A stretch of 64,000 nt of DNA, taken from contig JAZAYU010000011.1 of the NCBI GenBank assembly GCA_038501625.1, forward strand, positions 12,780,849-12,844,848, in the 5' to 3' direction. Positions 49,301 to 60,245 of this stretch are shown here, in pieces; position 1 is the first letter of the stretch; every line of letters begins with the position of its first letter. The notes beneath the pieces are model-generated. The model was not told the DNA's origin. It was given only the letters and a program-made list of their open reading frames with translations, and searched no databases. The translations under genes and the position numbers were made by a program. The DNA is from Corbicula japonica. Lineage: Eukaryota > Mollusca > Bivalvia > Venerida > Cyrenidae.

Positions 49301-52300
49301 AATATTGAGATAAATACTGAGATAAATACTGAGGTAAATACTGAGGTAAAATCTAAGATTAATACTGAGGTAAATACTGAGATACATTCTGAGGAAAATA
49401 CTGAGGTAAAAACTAAAATAAATACTGATGTAAATATTAAGATAATTACTGAGGTAAAAACGAAGATACATACTAACAGATGTAAATAATGAGATAAATA
49501 CTGAGGTAAACACTTGGATAAATACTGAGGTATTGTCCAACAATATTGACCTGGCACTTCATTAATTTTCGTAAAGGTCATTGAATAAACACGGGTATTA
49601 GCGAAAACGCCGATATATTATTCAATTTACAAATCAGTGATGTGTGGAGAATTGGAATAGATGCCGGACTACCGATCGTAACATTTACGAAAATTAACGA
49701 ATATGGGGTCAAATGCAAGAGTGCCAGGTCAATATTGTTGGACTATAAAAACTAAGATAAATACTGAGGTAAATATTGAGATAAATACTGAGGTGGGATA
49801 ATACTAGGGTAAATACGGAGATAAAAACTGAGGTAAAAACTAAGATAAATACTGAGTTAAATACTGAGATAAAAAAACTGTGGTAAATACTTAGTTATGA
49901 TTTACTTATATGTAAAAAATACTCAGGTAAATACTGAGATAAATTCTGAAGTAAATACTGAGATATATACTGAGGTAAATACTGGGATATATACTGAGGT
50001 AAACACTTAGATATATACTTATTTAAAGGTAAATACTGTGATATATACTGAGGTAAATACTGGGATATATACTGAGGTAAACACTTAGATATATACTAAG
50101 GTAAATACTGAGATATATACTGAGGTAAATACTGCATGTATAATAAATACTAAGGTAAAAACTAAGATAAGTACTGAGGTAAATATTGAGATTTATATTG
50201 TTGTAAAAACTTAAATACATAGAATGTTTTATGAGTAAAGAACTTACTTTGATATATATTATATCCAAAAAGGGCAGTAACGAGAAAAAGAGGAACACTC
50301 CCAATTGCAAAGAAAGTGCCCACCATGGCCAGCCAGCCCTTGTGCGGCAATGGCTGGGAAAAGACCATAAACTCAGCATCTGTCTTTGCCGATAGATCTA
50401 CAAAAATGAGCAAAGTGTTAATGATGATACTTTACGAATGTTCAGTATTGCTATTTCTTTCATTTTTTGTTCCAAGGTATGTCAAGTTATAAGAGATGAT
50501 TTCTGCTAAACAGTTGTCTGAAGTTTCAAAGAATAATGTCAATTTAAGACATATTTTCACCAGGTAAGTTGTATCTCAAATAGTAAGTCGTCAGCCTAAT
50601 ATCAAAACCTCGTGTCGACAAAATTTGTCTTTTGGCAACGCGGGAATACAGACGTAGCGCGCAATCTGTCAAAATCTCGCACTTTTATTCCAGAGAGTAA
50701 GGTTCAAGATAATCATGCGTTGAAATAACGAATTCTGATTGGTGGATATTTCATAATTTCAAAACCTCATACGAGGTTTTTATTATAAGGTCGACGATGA
50801 GCTGACTCTAGTATAAAATGATAGTGCCTCTAGCTGAGAGCGAACCCGCACCGTCACGGCCTCAGCGCCTAGCCCTGCAATTCCTGCGACGCAACCGAGC
50901 TTACCGGGACAACCCCAAAAAAGGTTGATCGGATAGCCCTGATATACGTAACAATCACTGCATGACATCGGTAACGGGTTAATTTACTGATAACAGTACT
51001 GAATATATGTACGGGGAGACTTTTTACGGCCGCCACACTGAACCGCATAATAAGTTTTTGAATTATGACAAAACTATCGAAATTTACAGTGTTACCGCAT
51101 TAAATGATTCAGTCAGAATTAGTTGTTTTATATTCAGTTTTAGCTTTTTCTTCTTTAGGCCAATATTTTTTTATTTTCTGTTTTACGGGAGCGCCGACCC
51201 TTATTTCTGATGAAATGAAATAAAAATAAAAGACTGCTCTCCTGCTTTTATATTCGTTCTTAGCGCCGACTTGATAAAATCCCCCTTGTCAAAAATAAAA
51301 GTTTGACGAAGACCGACATATCCGTCTGCGTATTATAATTCCATTTGCTTGCATCAGCAGTTTTGATTGGATAATTACTAATAACCCATTCAACCACTCA
51401 GCTAATCGAATACATAGCTATGTCCTACGCAGTGACCTCCCCTCACAGATATTGGAGACTGTAGCGTCGTGTGACGTAGTAACCGGCGCGTGCAGTTTGA
51501 GTTATGTCATCAAGAGATCCAAGATGGCCGAATCACATGTAGACGACAAATCGGACGCAGATTATTTTAAAATTAAAATAATTGAAAATAGTAAAGAAAA
51601 TTCGTCAATCATCAAAATATTGCTAAAAAGTCTATAGCTGAAGTTGTTCGTGAAGTTAAAAATTGTGAAATTGTGAAAGCCGAACTGGAAGACAAAACTG
51701 CCAGTCTGCCGTTTGAAGTAGTCAAATCGTTCGGGTAAGTATACATGAAAAATTTAAAATATTTGGTGCCAGTCTTTATAATACGTTTTATGACGGTACG
51801 AGACGGGATTTATCAATAATCGCTTTTAGTTGCTTTCCGTTTCCGGTTTCGACATGTTGCATTATAGTCAATACTACGCGAAGAAAATCAGAAAAAAAGA
51901 CGCCAAAGGTTGAAATATGACCAGAAAGTGATTTGGAAAACCTTTGCGATTTGTTTAAAAATGCAAAACCCGCAAACGTGTCCTGTAAACTGTTTTCCTA
52001 AGCAGTAACATTGACCTTGACCTTAGACTAATTGGCAAGGGTATTGTACTCGACACACCGCCTTGTCATGTTGAAGATTTATTCCAAGTTATTTTGAAAT
52101 CCAATTAAAAATAACAAATTTACAGCCAAGACAAGATAATTCTATTTTTAGTAACAGTGACCTAGATTTTGGACCCAGATGACCCATATTCGAACTCGTC
52201 CGAGAAATTACTGGGAGAAACATCGTGACCAAATTTCATGACAATCGGAGCAGAAATGTGACCGCTAGAGTGTTAACAAGAAAATTCTATTTTTAGTAAC

Positions 52301-55300
52301 AGTGACCTTGACCGTGGACCAACCAACATGGGTATTATAATCGAGACACCGCCTAGTCATGGTGAAAATTTGTGCCAAGTTAATTTTGAAATCCAATGAG
52401 AAATCACAAATTGACAGCCAAGACAAGATAATTATATTTATAGTAACAGTGACCTAGTTTTTGGACCCAGATGACCCATATTCGAAATCATCCGAGAAAT
52501 TACTGGGTCAGACACCCTGACCAAGTTTGATGACAATAGGAGCAAAACTCCGACCACTAGAGTGTTAACCAGAAAATTCTGTTTTTAGTAATAGTGACCT
52601 AGTTTTTGGACCTAGATGACCCATATTCAACCCTGTCCAAGAAAACATTAGGACAAACATCCTGACCAAGTTTCATGACAATCGGAGCAAAAATGTGACA
52701 AAAATGCTAAAACAGTGTTAACAAGAAAATTCTTAGTAACAGTGACCTAGGTTTTGGACCCAGATGACCCATATTCGAACTCGTCCGAGAAATCATTTGG
52801 ACAAACATCCTGACCAAGTTTCAAAACATTCGAGGCAAAAATGTGACCGCTAGAGTGTTAACGAACTAATGCGGGACGTACTGACGGACGGATGGACAAC
52901 CCGGCGACTATATGCTCCCCCGAATTTCTTCGGGGAGCATAATAAAAGTGAAGAGGAGACACTCTGTAGGCCATTGTTTTGTATTGGACATGACTTCGTT
53001 ATTTTCACGCATTATATTTACACGAAAGCACGTTCGATTTAAAGATATTTTATTGCCATTTTATATGTATTATTTTGATATACATAATGCAATTGGTTTG
53101 GGCCACAAGTGAAGAGCTCACGTTAATAACATTTTGAAAAGCCATATAGTTAATTAATTTAAGCACGTCTGAAGCAAACATTTTAGTTTACCTCTATATA
53201 TACTTCTGTCTGTATAATAGCCGGTGAATAGCGTCAGTGCCACGGTCTCCAGCAACAAGAAGAAGATTATTGCACTCACCAATGTGGCAATAAACCACCT
53301 GAAGTTATTAAAGTTTGTAAGCAAAATAATTTGAAAATAAGATGCTTAAAACTAAAAACTTTCAAAGAAGTATCCGTCTTTTGGATCTAACAAAAATGTG
53401 TGTATAGAAATAATACAGAACGTAAAATTCCGGGTCGGTCAAAATTTAATTGTTTATCTAGTTTCAGATGCGTATATGGCACATTTAAAAACAGGCATTT
53501 CCTAGAAAACTAATTATCGAATAGAAAAAAAAACTTTTATAACTGTATTGCTTTACCTCAGGCGCACAACTGTGCCAACAAAAGCAGTTTGACGTTAACT
53601 GATAACAGTACTAACTGAATGTACGGGGCGAATTTTTACGGCCGCCACATGGCACAAAGTTTCTTTAATATTTAAGTAGATGTAAAAGAGCTTGGAAAAC
53701 CACCGAACACGACAAATGTAAAAATATTTTAACCTCAATCAAGGCTTGATTGAGCCTCTTTTTGGGCAGTAACGGAAATGCATATTTCTGACCACGCCGC
53801 CTATCCCCGGTTGAAGCGTTACTCGATATTTACAAATAAATTATATGCATCGTGCTCAAATGCTTTCAAAGATGGTGGCTGGAATGAGCAAAGAGTTTCC
53901 TTCTAGCAAAAAATATTCAAAACGGTTACGTCACCTATAATTTCTTCCACCAATACAATTGTTCACAAAGAAACAGTGATGATCGAAGCGTGTAATACAT
54001 TTCTTGCATTCCCTACAATGCTTTGTTGTGGGCTGACTGGAATAAATAAAATACATTAAAATATTTACAGCTTGAATTATCAACTTAAGGTAGTCTTACT
54101 GTAATGATTTCCCGCGCTTTTTTCTCGAATGTCGGGAATACTCGGTTAACTGTCACTTACAGTCGACAATAATCGATGTCGCTTCGGTTACTATTGGCTC
54201 TGACGAGTAGCGTCGGAAGTCACCGAAAGCGAGCAGATGTTTGACGACGTCGCAAATTTATGCGCGGGAAAGCATTACAGTTAGACTACCTTAAAATATT
54301 AGCCAACAACCGTTGTAATAATTGGGTTGATGTCTAGTAAGACCTATTATAGTAACATTATCCTAAAATTAGATTTATTGTATAGCGCTTAATATTGGCG
54401 TATTTTAAAGTGTTTTATATTGGCGGTGTCATAAATTGACGCTAACAAACCAGACCGCCAAAATAAAACCCTTGATGAACAATCGCAGGTCTATGATTGG
54501 CGTTAACAAAAATCTTCAAAACAAAACATTCACATTTAATATTCAACAACATATTATTTTAATACCAGTTGCCTACTAATAGATTGCTTTGTTTAATTCT
54601 ATTTTAAGAAACAGCACGGACCTGTGACATTACCGTATATTTTGAAAATCAAACTCTTTTGAGAAGGATATAAAGTATACTTTAAGAATAAACACGGTAT
54701 TTAGTACTTACACATCCTGTTGGCACACACGGCAGTAGCCATTTTCAATAACACGGTCAAAATCACACTTAACTTTGGGCTTTCCTGATGGCTCTGCCGC
54801 CGGATCTATGTATGACGTCATCGTCATACAAAACAGCAGAGCCATCAGGCTCACACCAGGAACCTTGTCACTGTCAAGGAAAATCCTTCAAAACTGTAGC
54901 AAATCATAATGATATGGGGTACGTCACGGGAAAGAGTACCTTCGGCCATTTTAGTTATATGACAGCGAAGTGCCATATAAGTAAAAACATAATATTGCTA
55001 TTCATATGTATATCTGACTTGAAGATGTTTCCAAATGAATCGAGAAATCCATTATTAAGATGTTCAACACAGGACACATGGACCTTACAGGCCTACAAAG
55101 TAACATCACTATAAATGCATGGTTAATATAATTACATATAAAGATCTGTTTATTTCCGAAAATCATTCGGTGATTATAATTCGTAAGCAGTTCAAGTAAC
55201 ATTGCTTCCTGTTTGTCAAACCAGTACTTTCACCATTTGGCAGGTTGTGAAAATCACAGTAGAATCATGCCCTTGGTTGGACTTGAACCTCGGCTTTATA

Positions 55301-55501
55301 TGTCTAATCACTTTATGTGTAACAATTTGATAAAAAGGATACAATATATGCCAGAATCTTCCAAGACTGGTTCAACATCGGTGCTAGACACCCAAAGTAA
55401 AAACACGCATACACCGCTATAAACAGCCATGCTGTTAATTGAAGTGGGTGTGATGGAGGGGTACACCCATTTACACGACTTTTCTCTTCGTTTACACCCA
55501 T
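46315..55501 (-). CDS. ZDHHC1/11-like protein S-acyltransferase, seven exons, complete
   Basis: Exons (minus): 55501-55343, 54863-54712, 54036-53935, 53298-53192, 50397-50248, 47927-47830, 46359-46315; 813 nt, 270 residues, all phases match. The product is a four-pass membrane enzyme that transfers palmitate to cysteines of cytosolic protein faces, usually at ER/Golgi/endosomal membranes. TM1 about 22-41 ([19 protein letters not shown]), TM2 54-71, TM3 141-163, TM4 195-215. The Cys-rich domain holds C86, C97, C100, C111, C114, C117 and the active DHHC at 122-125 ([18 protein letters not shown]). The TTxE-type motif is STYE at 229-232. The tail ends TTVV, a possible class I PDZ ligand. Much shorter than vertebrate ZDHHC1/11 (over 400). 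ATG directly follows an acceptor (TATTTCAG), so a 5' untranslated exon lies upstream. Confidence 0.85.
46527..46734. repeat. 208-bp MITE, TACCGTATAATG ends
   Basis: TACCGTATAATG is mirrored by CATTATACGGTA. The interior is full of TCGCG/CGCGA motifs. A close copy is at 56869-57069. In ZDHHC intron 6. Confidence 0.88.
46914..47560. repeat. 45-bp minisatellite, about 14 units, in ZDHHC intron 6
   Basis: Units of CCTATGACTGAATATTTCCC then TGATTTACCTCGCCCGCATT and ACATT, with period 45 (for example 46961 to 47006). More diverged than the 37-kb array and unrelated in sequence. One frame is open over four or so units ([15 protein letters not shown]) but breaks elsewhere, so I treat it as non-coding. 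Confidence 0.9.
48121..48165 (-). repeat. GTAA microsatellite, possible LINE 3' end
   Basis: A GTAAGTAAGTAAGTAAGTAA run followed by ATTCTTTATTTATAG. In reverse complement this is AATAAAGAAT then TTAC repeats, like the tail of the LINE at 12.7 kb. The adjoining minus-strand frame (48211-48402) may be decayed LINE sequence; not shown. Confidence 0.45.
48880..50225. repeat. Degenerate ~12-bp repeat block in ZDHHC intron 5
   Basis: Long run of alternating GGTAAATACTGA and GATAAATACTGA units, tidy from about 49130 and looser upstream. It yields spurious minus-strand frames rich in Ile/Tyr/Ser/Phe/Val. A MITE interrupts it at 49535-49743. The block stops just short of exon 5. Confidence 0.9.
49535..49743. 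repeat. 209-bp MITE inserted in the 12-bp array
   Basis: Perfect terminal inverted repeats of 23 bp: GTCCAACAATATTGACCTGG at the left, CCAGGTCAATATTGTTGGAC at the right. Inner TTAATTTTCGTAAA and TTTACGAAAATTAA extend the symmetry. The same 12-bp repeat flanks both sides, so the insertion is unambiguous. Confidence 0.93.
50240..51665. repeat. Segmental duplication, copy 2 (parent locus)
   Basis: Matches 31621-32795. Contains functional ZDHHC exon 5 and the start of intron 4. It differs mainly by the SINE at 50817-51050. Its far end carries a + frame (51452-51637) after CAAGATGGCCG; a downstream, frame-shifted extension reads [17 protein letters not shown] up to a GTAAGT donor at about 51735, so it may be a relic first exon of an unrelated + strand gene. 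Confidence 0.85.
50817..51050 (-). repeat. tRNA-derived SINE with an empty site in the paralogous copy
   Basis: Same family as 34480-34987. The paralogous segment at about 32197 lacks it and reads straight through. The element is flanked by ATAA on both sides here, consistent with a short target duplication. Confidence 0.82.
52010..52945. mobile_element. Tandem-repeat-bearing non-autonomous element C
   Basis: Five or so units of about 130-160 bp with TAACAGTGACCTTGACC or TAACAGTGACCTAG, CCAGATGACCCATATTCGAA and GCCAAGACAAGATAATT. The right end is the palindrome CCCCCGAATTTCTTCGGGGA then GCATAAT. It lies in ZDHHC intron 4 and is related to elements at 3.2 and 21.5 kb. Confidence 0.75.
53598..53657 (-). 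repeat. SINE fragment
   Basis: CTGATAACAGTACTAACTGA and ACGGCCGCCACATGGCACAA match the body of the tRNA-type SINEs; the tRNA-like head is missing. Confidence 0.6.
53697..53835 (-). repeat. Interspersed repeat, inverted copy of 41104-41236
   Basis: CCACCGAACACGACAAAT and GACCACGCCGCCTATCCCCG match the reverse complement of the 41-kb copy. Between ZDHHC exons 3 and 4. Confidence 0.65.
54085..54294. repeat. 210-bp MITE with TTAAGGTAGTC ends
   Basis: TTAAGGTAGTCTTACTGTAA and GATTTCCCGCGC are mirrored by GCGCGGGAAAGC and TTACAGTTAGACTACCTTAA, arms of about 33 bp. In ZDHHC intron 2, 50 bp from exon 3. Confidence 0.9.
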
Positions 55502-55984
55502 CTGAAATACAGTAATATAACATAGCTTTAAATTTCATTAAATCATGAAGGCCTTAAGGGCCTGCCACACACCTCCCAATTCTATTCATCGATCAAAAGA
55601 AAATTATCAAAATGTCAATAACGGCAAAATGCTGTTAAATGAAACTTTGCACAAGTGTATGTTATTAATGAATCTTTATTTTACAGATGGTAAAACATAT
55701 AAGAAAAGTAAAGAAAAATAGCGAGATCTAAAAATTCCCTATTAACATAAATTCACAAAAACTAAAGAACACAACACATCATTTTAAATGCCTACATGAG
55801 TAATATGATACTGACAACAATTTATTGTGTCCTCATGATTTACTTATGCAAACTTTACGAGAAATTAGTAAAAGTGTGTTTGACCTTCAATTTCCTGGTC
55901 GCGTAAACGGATGACAATCACTGATTTTTCTTTTAATAGTTGAACGTTTTTTTTTTACAAAGTACACAACATTTTCTTGTCTTG
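55502..55984 (-). other. Intron sequence upstream of the ZDHHC start codon
   Basis: Immediately 5' of the ATG is a normal acceptor (ATTACTGTATTTCAG). No donor or promoter recognised in this stretch. Confidence 0.45.
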
Positions 55985-56104
55985 TTTTCTTGTCTTGCCC
56001 TCACGAGGGTTTGAAATGTAGAGTTTAGTGACAAGTACACGTGTTGCATAGATCGATCTGTTTACGATTTTACCAAGTACACCTGCTCGACCCTGCACAT
56101 CTCC

Positions 56105-56670
56105 CTTTAACACACTTTGGCAAGTGAATACACGTCTAATTTAACACATTTTAGCTACTGTATACACGTCTTATTTAACACACGTTAGCTAGTCAATACA
56201 CGTCTAATTAAACACATATTGGCGATTGTATACACGTCTAATTAAACACATACTGGCTAGTGTATACACGTCTTATTTAATACACATGGGCTAGTGAATT
56301 CACTTCTAATTAAACACATACTGGCTAGTGTATACACGTCAAATTTAACACATATTGGCTAGTGAATTCACTTCTAATTAAACACATACTGGCTAGTGAA
56401 TACACGTCTTATTTAACACACATTGGCTAGTGAATTCACTTGTAATTAAACACATACTGGCTAGTGTATACACGTCAAATTTAACACACATTGGCTAGTG
56501 AATTCATTTCTAATTAAACACATGCTGGCTAGTGTATACACGTCAAATTTAACACATATTGGCTAGTGAATTCACTTCTAATTAAACACATACTGGCTAG
56601 TGTATACACGTCAAATTTAACCCATATTGGCTCGTGTATACACGTCAAATTTATCACATACTGGCTAATG
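56105..56670. repeat. 34-bp minisatellite, about 16 units
   Basis: Units of TACACGTCTAATTTAACACA then TATTGGCTAGTG, period 33-34 (56131, 56164, 56198, 56232). Two subtypes (GTATACACGTC and GAATTCACTTC) alternate, suggesting a 68-bp higher-order unit. Confidence 0.85.
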
Positions 56671-56868
56671 TAAGTTCTCTGCTCAACAGAATTCTTTCTC
56701 CTTCAAATTTTATAAGATAAAATTAATGTGAAGAGTCATTGATATTGTGTTTATACAAACACATTTGCGAGTCACTTCCTTTTTTTTTAACTAATACATT
56801 AGGTCAGCAAGCAGTTCTTTTTTCCAACATTTTGTAAAATATCAGCGTATGATCTAATAGAACTAAGA

Positions 56869-57069
56869 TACCGTATAATGGTTTTTTTCGCGAGCATAAT
56901 ATTTTTGCTATTTTCGCGACCGACATGAATTCGCTAAAATTAAAAACGCTAAAAATTCCCGACAACGTAGGCGTCAATTTCTGTGAGCGCAAATTCGCTA
57001 AAATAAAAACCGCGAAAATTAAAATTACGACAAAATTTTTCGATCGCGAAAATTATCCATTATACGGTA
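56869..57069. repeat. 201-bp MITE, TACCGTATAATG ends, second copy
   Basis: Same ends and interior as 46527-46734 (for example GACAACGTAGGCGTCAATTT), with a few indels. Confidence 0.88.
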
Positions 57070-58185
57070 TGTTTTGGATAAACCGGTTCTTTTGTAACCT
57101 GGATTATATTGATATTTTAAACTTCAGCGCTTAATTTCATGCTACCTGATACATTTAGTTTCCGGCATATAGTACAGTTCCACGTTCGGAACCGGTTTAT
57201 AGGGTTCCACGTTCGAAACATTGGATCTATTACGGCTTACAACGTTTTAGTGACATTTTGGCCTCTTAAGAAATCTAGAAACAATCTGAGCATTCTGCAT
57301 TGAGCAATACAAATAATATGCAAAATTCAAAATAAGTGTGAAATATAAGGTTTAAAATATAAGCAACTGAAGAAAATCAATTTCATTCTGAAAAATACTT
57401 CCAGATTGCCCTTATATTTTTCCCAATAACATGTTAATACCGGTTATTATATTCGTATCACGTTATTATATCTTTATACTTATACGTTGTTATTTCATTT
57501 TCCGTAGAGTGCCGCATTTTGCCGTTGATGTCTCCGATTAATTATCACACATTTTAACAGCACAGAAGAGAAATTCCCGGGTAAACAAGAACATCTTAAT
57601 CACAATCACTCATAATAAAATCCCGTATTTTATTCTAAATGTAAGTACATAAAATAGTTTTCGAGAATTAAAATCATATTACAAAATTTTATTCTAAGGT
57701 TGTTTTTCTCTCCAAAAAATATACACGTAAAATGAATGTTCACAAAAAGTAAAGTTTTTTTTCATTGAAATTTAAAACTGTTTTACTTCTGACCAATAGA
57801 TTTCGCTCAAAATTTGCAAGTATTATTCAAAGATCATTCTTTCAATAACTAAAGGAAAACATATGCCACCATGCTTGTTTTGGAACAAATAAAAATTTAT
57901 TAAAACATTAAAATAAGTAACAATTAAAGCTTAAACTCATTTTTTCCAGAAGAAACAAATATTCATATACAGGCAGATTGATTACATGTAAACGTACGCG
58001 ATATATGCTTTATTTATAAAGTGCAACACTGTTTTAATATACAATGGGATATTTAAATTATTTTTGCTTTTCATTTCAGTAAAAAGATATGCCCGAAAAA
58101 AGGCTCAATAATGCTTTAAAAAGTTAACATAATGTTTCGATTCAATGTTATCTTTTTATCTTTATAGACTATACACAGTTTATTT
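57070..58185. other. No gene seen
   Basis: AT-rich DNA; a short direct repeat TTCCACGTTCG(A/G)AAC occurs at about 57178 and 57205. Confidence 0.4.
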
Positions 58186-58189
58186 AAGG

Positions 58190-58338
58190 AATGATTCTTA
58201 TTTTGGTGCGGTTCATGCAGATTGGACGTGCACGCGAGAGCTGGCAAATCCATAAAGCGCGCTAGCGCTTTATGGTAAATTTGCCAGCTCTCGCGTGCAC
58301 GTCCAATCTGCATGAACCGCACCAAAATAAGAATCATT
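58190..58338. repeat. Near-perfect 149-bp palindrome
   Basis: Arms of about 74 bp (AATGATTCTTATTTTGGTGC, GGTTCATGCAGATTGGACGT, GCACGCGAGAGCTGGCAAAT) mirrored with only a 2-3 base asymmetry around CATAAAGCGCGCTAGCGC. GC-rich against its AT-rich setting. Probably a foldback MITE. Confidence 0.92.
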
Positions 58339-58667
58339 TCTTATATTTACATTTTATTCATTGTTTTCTTTAAATAAACTTAAGTCGAACGCTTTCAAAA
58401 ATTAGTATTAAGTGAAAAGGGGGAGTAATACGTGGGATTTTTTAATAGTAACAGCCATTACGTCATTACGACATTACGGGTAATGCGGTTCATGCAAAAT
58501 GAACCGAATTTTTTTAAACGAAAAAATAAATAGGAATGTAAATATAGACGAATAAAACTGCATGATGTTAAATACACAACCATGTTATACAAATATGATA
58601 TTGAATAGAAACACCATGATGCCTTGTGCATATTTAATTTGTAAAACTTACTGTATATAGTAATTTT

Positions 58668-59030
58668 ACTTGCCTTTCGCAGGGTTAGGGATTGTTTTCA
58701 AAACGGGTTTCTATATTAATTATAATCAGTTATCAATTATAAGCATGTTGCAGAGCGAAACAAATTCTTCCAGATTGGAAGATTTTTTTACCCGAAGTAT
58801 TTCTTTATTCACCCAACGCACGTGGATGATGTGAACCTCTTATTTAGTTGGCAGAAAATAAGCACATTCTATTAAGCAATTATAAATCGAACCACGGCAT
58901 ATTCGCGAAACATCACTCGCTTAAAACTTTTTCATACGCGAAACATTTTGAGTTAAATCGTCGTGCTTCAATACCTTCTGCCCACACTTAATGCAAATTA
59001 TTTTACTTGCCTTCTGTTGAAACAGATCGA
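58668..59030. repeat. Diverged duplicate block A1 (partner at 61119-61530)
   Basis: Shared landmarks in order: CTTCCAGATTGGAAGAT, TATTTCTTTATTC, GTTGGCAGAAAATAAGCACA, ACGCGAAACATTTTGAGTTA and TTACTTGCCTTC. About 70-75% similar by eye. The minus strand of each edge carries AAAG or GAAG followed by GCAAGT. Confidence 0.65.
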
Positions 59031-59559
59031 TCTATGTAACACTTACGTGTACTTTTCACTAAATTCTACATTTCAAACCCTCCAGGAGGAAGTTTTCGGT
59101 TAATTTTACTATTTTACCGGACCTGAAAACAATCCGCTGAAGAAATCCCTATAAAAATACATTCTATATTTAGCGATCAATCTACATTATATATTTAGCT
59201 CATCGCTGAGTTTTAACTATTCGTGGTGACCCAAGCATTGTGAAACAAATGGCGACGTCGATAGTCGGCAAGGTACACCGAATGTGTATTTTGGTTGAAG
59301 TGATCACGTGACAATCCCAAAAACCACCGTGGCTTTACGCGGGAAATACAAAAATAGCTAACCTATGCGCGTCGGATAGGATAGGAAACACCATTTATAT
59401 ATCCTTTTTTATATATAAAATATTGGTTTGAAATATTTCGGGTGTAAATCAATATTTGAGCTTCAAATAATGATATTCAACTGATTAATAACCCTTTTCG
59501 CAAATCTATTCCATTCATCAATCCTGCACATCTCCCTTTAATTCTGATGCATTTTTTTA

Positions 59560-59960
59560 ATATAAAAGGGGTGGGGCCTGCGCCGATCCCGCAGTTTAAC
59601 GCTATAACCTGAAGTGCCTGCTTGTCCTGCTTTCCTGTGTTAAAGTGCTAGATATTTTCCAATGCCGGGAGTTAAATTTACACCAGGTTAATGTAAATAC
59701 GCTCCTGCGTCGATCCTGCGGGCTGCTGTGCAAACTGCAATTATAACCGGTTTCGCGGTTCGAGACCCATTATACATGTCAGCACCTTTTTTGATCCCAA
59801 TGGCTCAGATTTAAAAAGACTAGATTATTCTTGAGACACCGCGGTATCTAATTAGCTCAAATCCTATGTAGGCGTTTTCCAAACGAAAGGCAAGCAAAAT
59901 CCAACTTTGCAGGTCGTCCTTTTACTGAGGGTAGAGGACATGCCCTGGCACGGATTCCGA
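59560..59960. repeat. Diverged duplicate block B1 (partner at 61683-61970)
   Basis: GGGGCCTGCGCCGAT, CACCTTTTTGATCCCAATGG, GACACCGCGGTATCTA, TAGAGGACATGCCCTGGCAC and GGATTCC recur in order in the partner. Block order with A1/A2 shows a roughly 2.2-2.5-kb tandem duplication of the whole region. Confidence 0.65.
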
Positions 59961-60245
59961 CTTGTTTTGCAACCCTGCGCGAACCAGAACCCAAGCGTGA
60001 CGCAATCTTTCACATATATCTTTTCAGCTTCATTCCTTTCAAATGGTCACAAGATAGTGTTGTCAGAATTATTATTCTCATGTAGGCATTTAAAATTATA
60101 TTTTGTGAAGTTTACATGAATCGATGTTAAAGGGAGATGTGCAGGGTCGAGCAGGTGTACTCGGTAAAATCGTAAACAGATCGATCTATGTAACACTTAC
60201 GTGTACTTTTCACTAAACTCTACATTTCAAACCCTCCAGGAGGAA

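Larger units (their letters stand above)
55985..60245. mobile_element. 4.26-kb unit bounded by ~115-bp inverted repeats
   Basis: GAGGGTTTGAAATGTAGAGT at about 55993 through CGACCCTGCACATCTCCCTT (ending about 56108) is mirrored at 60130-60238 with about 90% identity. A partial third copy is at 59024-59095. The interior holds a 34-bp minisatellite, a MITE, a palindrome and diverged repeats, but no transposase. It could be a large foldback transposon or an inverted duplication. Confidence 0.6.

Noticed and set aside
49199..50413. Minus-strand frames rich in Ile/Tyr/Leu/Ser or Phe/Thr/Ser/Val
   Set aside because: They are translations of the 12-bp repeat; only the exon at 50248-50397 within them is real.
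54864..54870. Alternative acceptor seven bases upstream for ZDHHC exon 2
   Set aside because: The TTGACAG acceptor would shift the frame relative to exon 1, giving an immediate stop; the AAG acceptor at 54864-54866 keeps phase 0 and the transmembrane segment.
58116..58337. 73-codon minus-strand frame
   Set aside because: It reads through the 149-bp palindrome; similar peptides appear on both strands because of the symmetry.
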